Assembly (NCBI GenBank): GCA_963836355.1
Contig: CAWIJO010000007.1
Span: 620,001 to 684,000, forward strand
Source of the DNA: Palsa-506 sp963836355
Lineage (GTDB): Bacteria > Actinomycetota > Actinomycetes > Streptosporangiales > Streptosporangiaceae
DNA: 64,000 bases
Direction: 5' to 3'
The first letter of the stretch is position 1. The number at the start of each line of letters is the position of its first letter. Both the position numbers and the translations under genes were made by a program. This document shows positions 35,131-43,767 of the stretch, one piece after another. The notes beneath the pieces were generated by a model that was not told where the DNA came from, did no database searches, and worked only from the letters and a program-made list of their open reading frames with translations.

Positions 35131-36210
35131 ATGCAACGTCAGCGCATACAACGGGTCACGACGGCGGGGCTCGCCCTCGTGACGACGGCTTTCTTCCTTG
35201 CCGCCTGCAGCTCCTCGTCGGGCAGCAGCGGCGGCGGCGGCGGCGGGTCGGGCAGCGGCCTCTCGGGTACGGTCAACGGGAGCGGATCGACGCTCCAGCT
35301 CACCTACCAGCAGGCAGCCATCCAAGGCTTCAAGGCGGTCCAGCCCGGCCTGACGGTCAACTACGGCGCTGGCGGCTCGGGCAAGGGGCGGACGGACCTG
35401 GCCTCGGGCGTCGTCAACTATGCGGGCTCGGACTCACCCATCCCGCCGGAGGAAAAGGCGGGCTTCAAGGGCAAGACGGTGCTCTACTTCCCCGACGTGA
35501 TCGCCCCGGTTACGGTCTCGTACAACCTATCAAGCGTCAAGAACCTGAAGCTCTCGGCGCCGGTCATCGCGGGCATCTTCCAGGCCAAGATCAAGAAGTG
35601 GAACAACTCGGCGATCGCGGCGGATAACCCAGGTGTCAGCCTGCCCAGCACCCCGATCACCATCGCCCGCCGCTCCGATTCCTCGGGCACCACGCAGAAC
35701 TTCTCCCAGTTCCTGGTCGACGCTTCAGGGGACGGATGGACGCTCGGCACCAGCTCGACCATCAACTGGCCGGCCTCCAGCCGAGGCGGAAACGGCAACG
35801 GCGGGGTGGCGCAGATCATTAAGTCCACCCCCGGGGCCATCGGGTACGTGGACTACTCCGACGCCAAGGCCTCCGGGCTGACCTTCGCTTCTATCAAGAA
35901 CAAGGCCGGCAACTACGTCGCGCCGTCAGTGTCGTCGGCCTCCGCCGCCGCCAGCCATGCCACCGTCAAGCCCGACCTGACGTTCAGCGCGATCTGGGCG
36001 CCTGGCGCCAGCTCGTACCCGATCACCGCTCAGTCGTGGATTCTGGTCTACCAAACTCAGCCGAACGCGAATGATGCGAAGATGCTCCAGGCGTGGGTCG
36101 GTTACCTTGTCGGAGACGGCCAGAAGCTGCTCCCCAGCCTGGGTTTCGCGCCGCTGCCCGCCAGCATCGACCAGCAGGCCACGGCCCAGCTCAGCAAGAT
36201 CTCCGGCTAG
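35131..36210 (+). CDS. pstS: phosphate ABC transporter substrate-binding lipoprotein PstS
   Basis: ATG 35131 follows GGAG and gives 359 residues; ATG 35113 is also in frame. A lipoprotein signal ends in FFLAAC (Cys26), then a Ser/Gly linker. Core: GSGSTLQLTYQQAAIQGFKA, NYGAGGSGKGRTDLASGVVN, YAGSDSPIPPEE, ITIARRSDSSGTTQNFSQFL, GNGNGGVAQIIKSTPGAIGY. The GSGST, SGKGR and RSDSSGTT loops bind phosphate. It is anchored to the outer face of the membrane and feeds PstCA. First gene of pstSCAB, 46 nt before pstC, downstream of a candidate PHO box. Confidence 0.96.
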   Translation: MQRQRIQRVTTAGLALVTTAFFLAACSSSSGSSGGGGGGSGSGLSGTVNGSGSTLQLTYQQAAIQGFKAVQPGLTVNYGAGGSGKGRTDLASGVVNYAGSDSPIPPEEKAGFKGKTVLYFPDVIAPVTVSYNLSSVKNLKLSAPVIAGIFQAKIKKWNNSAIAADNPGVSLPSTPITIARRSDSSGTTQNFSQFLVDASGDGWTLGTSSTINWPASSRGGNGNGGVAQIIKSTPGAIGYVDYSDAKASGLTFASIKNKAGNYVAPSVSSASAAASHATVKPDLTFSAIWAPGASSYPITAQSWILVYQTQPNANDAKMLQAWVGYLVGDGQKLLPSLGFAPLPASIDQQATAQLSKISG

Positions 36211-36256
36211 TCACCGTGAGCAGCATGACGCACATGGATCAGATGGGCTCGCCGCC

Positions 36257-37237
36257 GTGAGCACGGTGACGAAGGCGGATCCGGCCGTCCCGGCCGGATC
36301 CGCTCGAGCCTTGTCAGAGCGGCGGCCACTCGGCGACCGCACCTTCCAGGTCATCGCTCTCGCGTCCGGCCTGCTGGTGCTGGTGATCCTGGTCCTGATC
36401 GCCGTTTCGACCAGCCAGCAGGCCTCGTCGTGGTTCTCCGCCGAGGGCGTGAAGATCTTCTCGAGCACCTGGAATCCGTCGGCCAACCAATTCGGCGCGC
36501 TGCCCTTTATTTACGGCACGACCATCACGGCACTGATCGCGGTCATGATGGCCGTGCCGGTCAGCGTGGGCATCGCCCTGCTGCTGACCGAGGTCGTGCC
36601 ATACCGGTGGGCGCGCCCGATCGTGTATGTGATCGACCTGCTGGCGGTGGTCCCATCTGTGGTCTGGGGCCTGTGGGGGATCCTGGTGTTCGCGCCATGG
36701 ATCCAGCACTACTACAGCTCGATAGGCTCGGCCGTCAGTAGCGTCCCGGTGCTGGGCTCCCTGTTCGGGCCGCCCGCGAGCGGGGCCTCGTTCTTTACCG
36801 CCGGCATCATCCTGGCCTTCATGATCACGCCGATCGTGACCTCGCTGTCGCGCGAGGTGATCGCGACGGTGCCGACGGTCGACAAGGAGGGCGCGTACGC
36901 GCTGGGCGCCACCCGCCTGGAGATGATCCGCGGTGTCGTCTTGCCGCATAGCCAGAGCGGGATCGTCGGGGCGGTGCTGCTCGGGCTGGGCCGGGCCATG
37001 GGCGAGACGATCGCGGCAGCGCTGGTGATTGGCTCGTCGGCCACGATCACGTCGCACCTGTTCGCCCCCGGCTACAACATGCCGTCGGTCATCGCGAACG
37101 AGTTCGGCGAGGCCACCGGCGTGTTCCGCGCTGCATTGATGGGCCTCGGCGTGCTCTTGTTCATTTTTACGATCGTTATTAACGTTATTGCCCGAGGGGT
37201 CGTGGACCGCTCCGCCCGCCGGCAGAGGGGAGCCTGA
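36257..37237 (+). CDS. pstC: phosphate ABC transporter permease PstC
   Basis: GTG 36257 gives 326 residues; the frame is open into pstS, but similarity begins here. An N-terminal TM (VIALASGLLVLVILVLIAVS) is followed by a periplasmic loop and the permease domain: LPFIYGTTITALIAVMMAVP, YVIDLLAVVPSVVWGLWGIL, EGAYALGATRLEMIRGVVLP (the EAA loop contacting PstB), then GRAMGETIAAALVIG. Six TM segments as usual. With PstA it forms the phosphate channel. It overlaps pstA by one base (TGATG). Confidence 0.95.
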   Translation: MSTVTKADPAVPAGSARALSERRPLGDRTFQVIALASGLLVLVILVLIAVSTSQQASSWFSAEGVKIFSSTWNPSANQFGALPFIYGTTITALIAVMMAVPVSVGIALLLTEVVPYRWARPIVYVIDLLAVVPSVVWGLWGILVFAPWIQHYYSSIGSAVSSVPVLGSLFGPPASGASFFTAGIILAFMITPIVTSLSREVIATVPTVDKEGAYALGATRLEMIRGVVLPHSQSGIVGAVLLGLGRAMGETIAAALVIGSSATITSHLFAPGYNMPSVIANEFGEATGVFRAALMGLGVLLFIFTIVINVIARGVVDRSARRQRGA

Positions 37238-38127
37238 TGGCTGTCACCGCCGAGCAGCAGAAGGCCGACCTGCGAGAGCCGCCGTCCTGGCGGCGGACCA
37301 AGAACCGCATCGCGACCGCACTGATGGTGCTGTCGTTCGTGCTCGTGATCATCCCGCTCGGGTTCGTCCTGTTCACGGTGATCGCCAAGGGCGCCTCGGC
37401 CATCAGCTGGTCCTTTCTGACCAGCCCGATCCCGGTGAATGTGGCGCCCGCGAATGTGGGCGGGATCGGGCCGGCGGTACTCGGCACTATCGAGATCACG
37501 GCCCTTGCCACGGTCATGGCCGTGCCGCTCGGCATACTGGGCGCGGTCTACCTCAACGAGTACGGCGGCAACAGGCCGCTGGCCCGGCTCATCGGGTTTT
37601 TTTCCGACGTAATGACGGGCGTGCCCTCGATCATCATGGGGCTCTTCATCTTCTCGATCTGGGTGCTGCACTTCGGTTATTCTGGCCTAGCCGGCGCCCT
37701 CGCCCTCGGCTGCCTGATGCTGCCGATCGTGATCCGCTCCACCGACGAGATGCTGAAGCTGGTACCGAACTCACTGCGCGAAGGGAGCTACGCCCTCGGT
37801 GCCACCAAGGCCCGCGTTACGGTAACGGTGGTGTTGCCGGCAGCCATCGGCGGAATCGTCAGCGGCGCTCTGCTCGCCGTCGCCCGGGCCGCGGGTGAGA
37901 CGGCGCCGCTGCTGTTTACCATCCTCACGGTGACCACAGCGAACCGCAACGTGTTCAGCGGCGCCAACACCTCACTGCCCTCGCAGATTTTCGGGAACGC
38001 GTCATCGCCGTATGTCGGCGCGCAGGCCCGCGGCTGGGGCGCGGCCCTCACGCTCATCGCGATAGCGCTTATTCTGATGATTGCTGCCCGGTTCGTCACC
38101 GCACGATTCGCCAGATACGCGCGCTAG
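37237..38127 (+). CDS. pstA: phosphate ABC transporter permease PstA
   Basis: ATG 37237 overlaps the pstC stop by one base; 296 residues. TM1 is ALMVLSFVLVIIPLGFVLF. The permease core has GIGPAVLGTIEITALATVMA, VPLGILGAVYLNEYGG, FSDVMTGVPSIIMGLFIFSI, EGSYALGATKARVTVTVVLP (EAA loop) and ARAAGETAPLLFTILTVTT. All hallmarks of PstA are present. It pairs with PstC and is driven by PstB, whose gene starts 9 nt later. Intact. Confidence 0.95.
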   Translation: MAVTAEQQKADLREPPSWRRTKNRIATALMVLSFVLVIIPLGFVLFTVIAKGASAISWSFLTSPIPVNVAPANVGGIGPAVLGTIEITALATVMAVPLGILGAVYLNEYGGNRPLARLIGFFSDVMTGVPSIIMGLFIFSIWVLHFGYSGLAGALALGCLMLPIVIRSTDEMLKLVPNSLREGSYALGATKARVTVTVVLPAAIGGIVSGALLAVARAAGETAPLLFTILTVTTANRNVFSGANTSLPSQIFGNASSPYVGAQARGWGAALTLIAIALILMIAARFVTARFARYAR

Positions 38128-38136
38128 GGGCGTCAT

Positions 38137-39021
38137 ATGGAAGAGCCTGAGCAGAACACCGTCGCCAACCTTCCGCGGCCTGCGCCGACGGCCCTGCCTG
38201 AGCCCGCGGTCCAGCCGCAGGTGAGCTCAGCGCCGGGCGCGACTATCTTCGACGTGAGGAACGTCTCGATCTGGTACAGCGCCTTCAAGGCTGTTACGGA
38301 CGTCACGCTGTCCGTGCACGAACATGAGATCACGGCCTTCATCGGCTCGTCCGGGAGCGGCAAGTCGACGGTGCTGCGCGCATTCAACCGCATGAACGAC
38401 CTCGTGGTGGGTGCCCGCCTGGAAGGTGAGATGTCCTACCGCGGGGAGTCGCTATATGGCAAGGATGTCTCCCCGATAGCCGTGCGCCGCCGCATCGGCA
38501 TGGTCTTCCAGAAGCCGAACCCGTTCCCGAAGTCGATCTACGACAACGTCGCCTACGGGCCGCGCGTCAACGGCGAGCGCAATAAGGGCAGGCTGAACGA
38601 GATCGTCGAGCGCTCGCTACGCCGGGCCGCTCTGTGGGACGAGGTCAAGAACCGCCTTAAAATGTCGGGCTTGAGCCTGTCCGGCGGGCAGGCGCAGCGG
38701 CTGTGCATTGCGCGCACGATTGCCGTCGAGCCGGACGTCGTCCTCATGGACGAGCCCGCCTCGGCGCTCGACCCGATCGCGACAGGCGCCATCGAGGATC
38801 TTATGCAGGAGCTCAAGTCGCGGTACACCATCGTCATCGTCACGCACAACATGCAGCAGGCCACGCGGGTCAGCGACCGCACCGCCTTCTTCTCCGTGCT
38901 CACTGACAGCAAGAGCGACACGCGCACGGGCGTGCTCGTCGAGTACGGCCGGACCGAGCAGATCTTCCAGGACCCAAGGGACGACAGCACCAAGGCCTAC
39001 GTCACCGGCCGGATGGGCTGA
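38137..39021 (+). CDS. pstB: phosphate ABC transporter ATPase PstB
   Basis: A 294-residue protein from ATG 38137, 9 nt after pstA. It has an N-terminal extension of about 45 residues (rich in Pro), then FDVRNVSIWYSAFKAVTDVT, Walker A GSSGSGKST near residue 70, VFQKPNPFPKSIYDNVAYGP (typical PstB Q-loop), signature LSGGQAQRL near 182, Walker B VVLMDEPASALDP near 203 and switch His in VTHNMQQA. PstB normally has about 255-260 residues; the extra N-terminus is unusual. It powers phosphate import with PstSCA. Confidence 0.96.
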   Translation: MEEPEQNTVANLPRPAPTALPEPAVQPQVSSAPGATIFDVRNVSIWYSAFKAVTDVTLSVHEHEITAFIGSSGSGKSTVLRAFNRMNDLVVGARLEGEMSYRGESLYGKDVSPIAVRRRIGMVFQKPNPFPKSIYDNVAYGPRVNGERNKGRLNEIVERSLRRAALWDEVKNRLKMSGLSLSGGQAQRLCIARTIAVEPDVVLMDEPASALDPIATGAIEDLMQELKSRYTIVIVTHNMQQATRVSDRTAFFSVLTDSKSDTRTGVLVEYGRTEQIFQDPRDDSTKAYVTGRMG

Positions 39022-39085
39022 GCCGGCCTTCAGGCCCGGCCGTAGTCAGGATGAATCGGAAGGATCGGGAATCCGGGGAGCAGAG

Positions 39086-39529
39086 ATGCCGGGAATCATC
39101 GTCGGGGTGGACGGCTCGGACCACTCTCGCCGCGCTCTCGGCTGGGCGATGCGCGAGGCCGCGCAGCACCATGTCCCACTGACAGTCATGACAGTTCACC
39201 CGGCTCAGGTTCGCCCGGCCACCAGGATCTTCTGGGGCGTGCACGCCTACCCCGAGAACAGCTCTAACCCGGAGCTCGCGCGGATGGCGGTCCAGGAATT
39301 CGTGGACAAGGTCGCGAGCGAAATCGACGAGACGGTGCCTGAGGTTACCCTGAGCATGGCCACGGGGGATGCGGCGGAGGAACTCGTCAAGGCCTCGCAT
39401 GACGCCGACATGCTCGTCGTGGGGTCCCGCGGCAGCGGCGGGTTCGCCAGGCTCCTGATGGGTTCGGTGAGCAGCCAGGTCACGCACCACGCGACCTGCC
39501 CCGTCGTGGTCATCCCCGGGACTCGCTAG
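39086..39529 (+). CDS. universal stress protein (UspA family)
   Basis: ATG 39086 follows GGGGAG and gives 147 residues. Core: GIIVGVDGSDHSRRALGWAM, REAAQHHVPLTVMTVHPAQV, DADMLVVGSRGSGGFARLLM, GSVSSQVTHHATCPVVVIPG. GSRGSGGFxxLLxGS is the ATP-binding Usp motif (G-2x-G-9x-G-S). It lies 64 nt after pstB on the same strand and may be read from the pst transcript. Usp proteins help cells under stress or starvation, consistent with phosphate limitation. Confidence 0.93.
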   Translation: MPGIIVGVDGSDHSRRALGWAMREAAQHHVPLTVMTVHPAQVRPATRIFWGVHAYPENSSNPELARMAVQEFVDKVASEIDETVPEVTLSMATGDAAEELVKASHDADMLVVGSRGSGGFARLLMGSVSSQVTHHATCPVVVIPGTR

Positions 39530-39736
39530 GCCTCAGCGTCGAGGATGAGGTAAGGACTGGGCTGGCGGTGGCTTACAGCCGCGACCGCTCTGGGTCGCTC
39601 GAGCAGGCCCGTTCCGGGCATCGCTGGTGGCCGCCGAGTACTGAAAGCTGGGACCGGCAGGTTCAGGCAAGACAACACTGCTGTGGACGTTCGCTGGCCC
39701 TGAAGCGCTGATCGACTTCTACCGATGAATCGCGGC

Positions 39737-40897
39737 TTAGCCGAGCAGCGGTTTTCCGTCCGAGCCATGCACTTGCTGGAGCATGGTGCGGGCGAGTTCC
39801 CGGATTTGAGGTGGCAGGGGCACGTAGCCGTTCGCGGCGGCGAAGGCCTGGCCGTCATGGGTGAGCCAGTCCAGCATGCTGACCAGGCGCTGGCCGGTGG
39901 CCCGGGCTGGCTGGCGGGCGTAGACAAGCGCCCAGCTGTATCCGCTGATGGGGTAGCTGCCGGCCCCGCGCTGGTTGACAATGGAGAAGTCGGCCGGCGT
40001 GATGGCGGGTTTTTGGGCGGCGGCGGCGGCAACGGACTGGGCGGACGGGATGACGTACTGGCCGGCCTGGTTGCGGATCGCGGCGAACGGCAGGAGCAGG
40101 CCTTTCGAATATGCTTGCTCGACATATCCGATGGAGAAGGGGGTGCGGTACACCGCGGAGGCCACACTGCCGTTGCCTTCTGCCCCCTCCCCGATCGGCC
40201 AGTTGAGCGCCTTGCCGGTGCCGACCTTGGCCGCCCAGGCCGGGTCGACGGTGGACAGGTAGTTGCTGAAGATGTAGGTGGTGCCGCTGCCGTCGGAGCG
40301 GTGGACGACGGAGATCGGCGCGCTGGGGAGGCTGACGCCGGGGTTGAGAGCGGTGATGGCCGGGTCGTGCCAGCTGGTGATCTGCCCGAGGAAGATACGG
40401 GCGATCACCGGGCCGGTCAGGTGCAATCGGGCGCCCGCCGGGAGGTTCAGGTTGTAGACCACGCCTTCGGCGCCCAGGGCGACGGGCACCTGCACGACGG
40501 GGCCTCCTTTGGCGGCTGCTTGCTCGCTGGCGTTCATCGGCACGTCGGAGGCGCCGAAGTCGACCTGCCTGGCGCTGAACGCGGCGATGCCCGCGCTGCT
40601 GCCCACGGCGGAATAGCTGATGGTCACTGCGGGATGCTGCTGCTGGTATCGGGCGAAGGCCACGGCGAAGAACGGCGCGACGAACGTCGAGCCGGCCCCG
40701 GTAAGGGTGCCGGTACGGCCGCCGGGGCCAGCGCTGGCCGTGGCCAGCGGCGACGCCGAGGTGACTGGGGTGGCCGTGCTGGCTGTGCTGGTGCATGCGC
40801 CGACGGCGAGGAGGACGATCGCGGTGGCGGTGGCCCGGATGGCCGGGTGCGGTGTGCGGCGGGGCCGAGGGCCGGGCCGTGCGTGGTGCCCTAACAT
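39737..40897 (-). CDS. second PstS-like phosphate-binding lipoprotein
   Basis: A 386-residue protein from ATG 40897. A long basic N-terminus precedes a lipoprotein signal (IVLLAVGAC, Cys35). Core: LTGAGSTFVAPFFAVAFARY, ITSWHDPAITALNPGVSLPS, VVHRSDGSGTTYIFSNYLST, GNGSVASAVYRTPFSIGYVE. GAGST and RSDGSGTT are the anion-binding loops. It differs clearly from PstS at 35131 (no SGKGR loop) and lies in the arsenic island, 28 nt downstream of a flavoprotein gene on the same strand, so it is probably under ArsR control. It may bind phosphate, helping cells tell it from arsenate. Confidence 0.88.
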   Translation of the reverse strand: MLGHHARPGPRPRRTPHPAIRATATAIVLLAVGACTSTASTATPVTSASPLATASAGPGGRTGTLTGAGSTFVAPFFAVAFARYQQQHPAVTISYSAVGSSAGIAAFSARQVDFGASDVPMNASEQAAAKGGPVVQVPVALGAEGVVYNLNLPAGARLHLTGPVIARIFLGQITSWHDPAITALNPGVSLPSAPISVVHRSDGSGTTYIFSNYLSTVDPAWAAKVGTGKALNWPIGEGAEGNGSVASAVYRTPFSIGYVEQAYSKGLLLPFAAIRNQAGQYVIPSAQSVAAAAAQKPAITPADFSIVNQRGAGSYPISGYSWALVYARQPARATGQRLVSMLDWLTHDGQAFAAANGYVPLPPQIRELARTMLQQVHGSDGKPLLG

Positions 40898-40924
40898 GGT
40901 TCCTCTGCAAAGAATTGGGGACGG

Positions 40925-42322
40925 TCAGTGCGGCCTGGTGCCCCGGGTCCAGGCTTGGGCGCCCACCTGGACGGCTTCCCAGGGGCTGCCCAGCGGAGGG
41001 GTGTAGGACAGGTCGAGGTCGCTGACCGCGTCGATGGTCATGTGGTGGAAGATGGCTGTCGCGGCGATGTCGATGCGCTTGGCGATCTCGGCGTGCCGGT
41101 GCCCGAACAGCTGCACCCCTAGCAGCCTGCCGGTGCCGCGGTCACCGGTGAACCGCATCGAGATGCGGTGACTGCCCGGGTAGTAGGCCTTGTGGTCATC
41201 AGCCTCGGAGGCCACAGTGACCGGGTCGAATCCGGCCGCGGCGGCCTCGTGGTCGCGCAGCCCGGTGCGGGCGGCGGCCTGGTCGAAGACCTTCACGACC
41301 TGGGTGCCCAGGCTGCCCGCGAACACCCGGTTTCCGCCGAGGGCGTTCTCACCGGCGACCCGGCCCTGCTTGTGCGCGGTGGTGCCCAGCGGCAGGTAAG
41401 TCTGACCGAGGAGCCGGTGATGGGTGATGACGCAGTCCCCGGCGGCGAACACGTCCGGCAGGCTGGTCCGCATCCCGGTGTCGACCGCGATCGCGCCCCT
41501 GGCGCCGAGCGTGACCCCAGCCCCGGCAGCCAGGGTGGTGTCGGGACGCACCCCAACGACGACCACGACCATGTCCGCCGGCCGGGAGACTGCCCTGCCG
41601 GTGGCGGTGACCGCCGCTACGGCCAGCCGTCCGGGCTGGCCTGTTGCGGCACGGGTGATCGCCTGGACGGTGGTGGCGGTCAGGACCTCGACCCCGCGCG
41701 CTGCCAGTTCGGCGTGCACAAGCGCACCTAGCCCGGGGTCGACGGTGGGCAGCACCTCAGGCAGCTGCTCCATCTGGGTGACCGCCAGCCCGCGGGTGGC
41801 GAGGGCGTCGGCCATTTCCAGGCCGATGTAGCCGGCACCGACGATGACCGCGCTGGCTGGTGCGGCGTTCTCGAGAGTGCGCATGACCGCGAAGGTGTCG
41901 CCCATCGAGTGCAGCAGGTGCACCCCATCGCCGGGGCCGAGCGAGGCGGGGGCGTCCAGGCCGCTGATCGGGGGCCGGATGGGGACGGCACCAGTGCCGA
42001 TGATCAGCTTGTCGTAGGCGAGCAGTTCGTCCGTGCCGTCGGGGGATGTCACCAGGAGCTTGCGGCAGGCAACGTCGATGCGGCGGGCGAGGGTGTCCAG
42101 CCGCAGCCACATTCCGGCCGCTTCCAGGTCCGCGATGGTTCGGTGGGCCAGGTTGCGCCAGTGGGTGACCTCGCCCGAGAGGTAGTAGGGGATGCCGCAG
42201 ATCGAGAAGTTCGGGTAGGCATCGGCAACCACCACTGTGACGTCGGCATCCGGGTTGAGTTCCCGGGCCCGCAGGGCGGCACTGATACCGGCGTCACTGC
42301 CGCCGATCATGACCAGGTGCAT
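40925..42322 (-). CDS. FAD-dependent pyridine-nucleotide-disulfide oxidoreductase, CoA-disulfide-reductase-like
   Basis: A 465-residue protein from ATG 42322. FAD site: LVMIGGSDAGISAALRARE; active-site Cys42 in NFSICGIPYYLSG as in CoA-disulfide reductase/NADH oxidase; second Rossmann site ASAVIVGAGYIGLEMADALA; FAD-ribose motif SLPDVFAAGDCVITHH. C-terminal dimer domain: GRLLGVQLFGHRHAEIAKRI, DIAATAIFHHMTIDAVSDLD. It lies divergent from arsR (42530), with a long palindromic operator between. Likely role: thiol/disulfide or arsenical redox chemistry; the reaction is not determinable. A dead copy lies at 44967-45429. Confidence 0.9.
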   Translation of the reverse strand: MHLVMIGGSDAGISAALRARELNPDADVTVVVADAYPNFSICGIPYYLSGEVTHWRNLAHRTIADLEAAGMWLRLDTLARRIDVACRKLLVTSPDGTDELLAYDKLIIGTGAVPIRPPISGLDAPASLGPGDGVHLLHSMGDTFAVMRTLENAAPASAVIVGAGYIGLEMADALATRGLAVTQMEQLPEVLPTVDPGLGALVHAELAARGVEVLTATTVQAITRAATGQPGRLAVAAVTATGRAVSRPADMVVVVVGVRPDTTLAAGAGVTLGARGAIAVDTGMRTSLPDVFAAGDCVITHHRLLGQTYLPLGTTAHKQGRVAGENALGGNRVFAGSLGTQVVKVFDQAAARTGLRDHEAAAAGFDPVTVASEADDHKAYYPGSHRISMRFTGDRGTGRLLGVQLFGHRHAEIAKRIDIAATAIFHHMTIDAVSDLDLSYTPPLGSPWEAVQVGAQAWTRGTRPH

Positions 42323-42468
42323 TGGCAGGCTCCCGTCTGGGTCGGCTGGTCACCCCGGCCCACCGGGTGGTGAAAGGGGCAGCGACGTGACCCAGCCGCG
42401 TCAGCAGGACCGGTCACTGCGAGGAGCAGACGAACCCTGGGCATGCTGAATCCCCGAACCTCCGGTAA

Positions 42469-42518
42469 ATTGACATCTATCGATCCGAAATTAGCGCTAC
42501 GGATCGATAGATGTCAAT
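42469..42518. promoter_or_regulatory. 19-bp perfect inverted repeat, ArsR operator
   Basis: Arms ATTGACATCTATCGATCCG (42469-42487) and its exact complement (42500-42518) flank 12 nt. The block sits in the divergent promoter of the flavoprotein gene and arsR and ends 11 nt before the arsR ATG. The TTGACA hexamer within the left arm could be the -35 element. ATCTATCGAT-type sequence is typical for ArsR/SmtB sites. Confidence 0.85.
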
Positions 42519-42529
42519 GGGAGAATGCA

Positions 42530-42883
42530 ATGCCGACGGCGCGTGCCACGACGACCCTTCCGCTCATCGACGAGGCGCTGTGCGGCCCGCCGCTCACCGA
42601 GGTACCGCTCTCGGAGAGCGACTCGGTGACCCTGGCGGCGGTACTGGCCGCCCTGGCCGACCCCGTGCGGCTGCGGCTGATATCGATCCTGGCCGCCCAG
42701 GGCGAGGTGTGCAGTTGCCACCTCCAGGAGCCCCTCGCCAAGAGCCAGCCCACCATCTCCCACCACACCCGGGTCCTCACCCAGGTCGGGCTCATCGAGG
42801 GGGACAAACGCGGGAAATGGACGTGGTGGCGGATCGTCCCGGAACGCCTTGCCTCAGTCCGCCAGGCGCTCGGCGGCACCTAA
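42530..42883 (+). CDS. arsR: ArsR-family metalloregulator (copy 1)
   Basis: ATG 42530 with GGGAG gives 117 residues. It has LAALADPVRLRLISILAAQG, metal motif CSCHL (Cys61, Cys63), then KSQPTISHHTRVLTQVGLIE and the wing GDKRGKWTWWRIVP. The CxC pair in the recognition helix is the As(III)/Sb(III) site of one ArsR subgroup; Cys18 may be the third ligand. It represses its own gene and the divergent flavoprotein/pstS2 operon through the palindrome upstream. Trivalent arsenic would release it. Confidence 0.93.
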   Translation: MPTARATTTLPLIDEALCGPPLTEVPLSESDSVTLAAVLAALADPVRLRLISILAAQGEVCSCHLQEPLAKSQPTISHHTRVLTQVGLIEGDKRGKWTWWRIVPERLASVRQALGGT

Positions 42884-43053
42884 GGCGCGTTATGTGAGTT
42901 GATCATTGGCCGGTTACGTACACCCGCTGAGCGTGCGAGCGGCGATGATTGCTGCGGTGCGGGTGAGCATTCCCCAGAAGGTGTACGCGCCGATGGGGGT
43001 AGTTGACCTGCGCTGCTACGGCTGGCTGTACGGAGTGGTGATTGGCTGGCCGG

Positions 43054-43378
43054 ATGCTGCTCAAGATCGCATATCTGCTGACGTGCCGGATACTCGGCCT
43101 GGTCGTCGTGCTGTGCCGCGGCGACCGGGTGAAGGATGCTGTGCTTCTGGTGCTCCGGCACGAGAACGCGGCTCTGCGCCGGCACGCCGGTGGGTGCGGT
43201 ACGAGCCGGCCGGGCATGGCTCGGCGCGCTGGCACGGCTCGTGCCGCGCAGGCGCTGGGCCGAAGTCTTCTCCGTCTGCCCGGCGACAATCCTGGCCTGG
43301 TACGGCAGGCTGGCCGCGAAGAAGTACGACACGAGCAGGCGCGGTGTTCGTTACGACGAATCAGCGGAGGCAAAGTAA
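43054..43378 (+). mobile_element. N-terminal fragment of an integrase-type (IS3/IS481-like) transposase
   Basis: Two frames join: MLLKIAYLLTCRILGLVVVL with KDAVLLVLRHENAALRRHAG, then RAWLGALARLVPRRRWAEVF, SVCPATILAWYGRLAAKKYD. These form the N-terminal part of an integrase-core transposase common in actinomycetes. A frameshift near 43190 and truncation at 43378 remove the catalytic domain. It marks an insertion and deletion inside the arsenic island. Confidence 0.7.
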
Positions 43379-43501
43379 TGGATGATTCATGTTCCGCGCC
43401 AGTTTTACCGGAGTTCAGCGGCTGGTCATCTTCAGTATCTAACAATGAGTCTGGCCACGGTGGCATCCCGCTGCCGCGTGAAGGCAAAAATCGGGTGAGG
43501 C

Positions 43502-43765
43502 GTGGACGTGTCGATGGAGCCTAATCCGGATGAGTTCGTGCCCGGCGAGGGCAATTTCGCACGCCGCCCAGTTCCCGTAGGCCCGAGGTCGCCGACAGGA
43601 GTCGCGGAGTCTGCCAACGGCACCGCGGTGCCGTCCGCCGTCGACCTGACCCTGAGCTTCGGGCAGCGGAAGATCCTGTATGACGTGTCTGCGGATGTGC
43701 AGCAGGGCGCTGTCACTGCGCTTATCGGGCATTCGCGGGCCGGACGGCCCGCGAATGGGAACTAG
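43502..43765 (+). pseudogene. truncated PstB-like ATPase N-terminus
   Basis: GTG 43502 gives 87 residues. The second half reads VDLTLSFGQRKILYDVSADV, QQGAVTALIGHSRAGRP. This is the first strand-turn-strand of a phosphate ABC ATPase (compare LIGPSGSGKS), with Walker A destroyed and everything after it missing. With the second pstS at 40897 it suggests that a second pst operon once stood here and was broken by the insertion just upstream. Confidence 0.7.
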
Positions 43766-43767
43766 GA

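Noticed and set aside
39526..40167. 213-codon minus-strand frame
   Set aside because: Out-of-frame shadow of the second pstS gene, Ser/Pro-rich.
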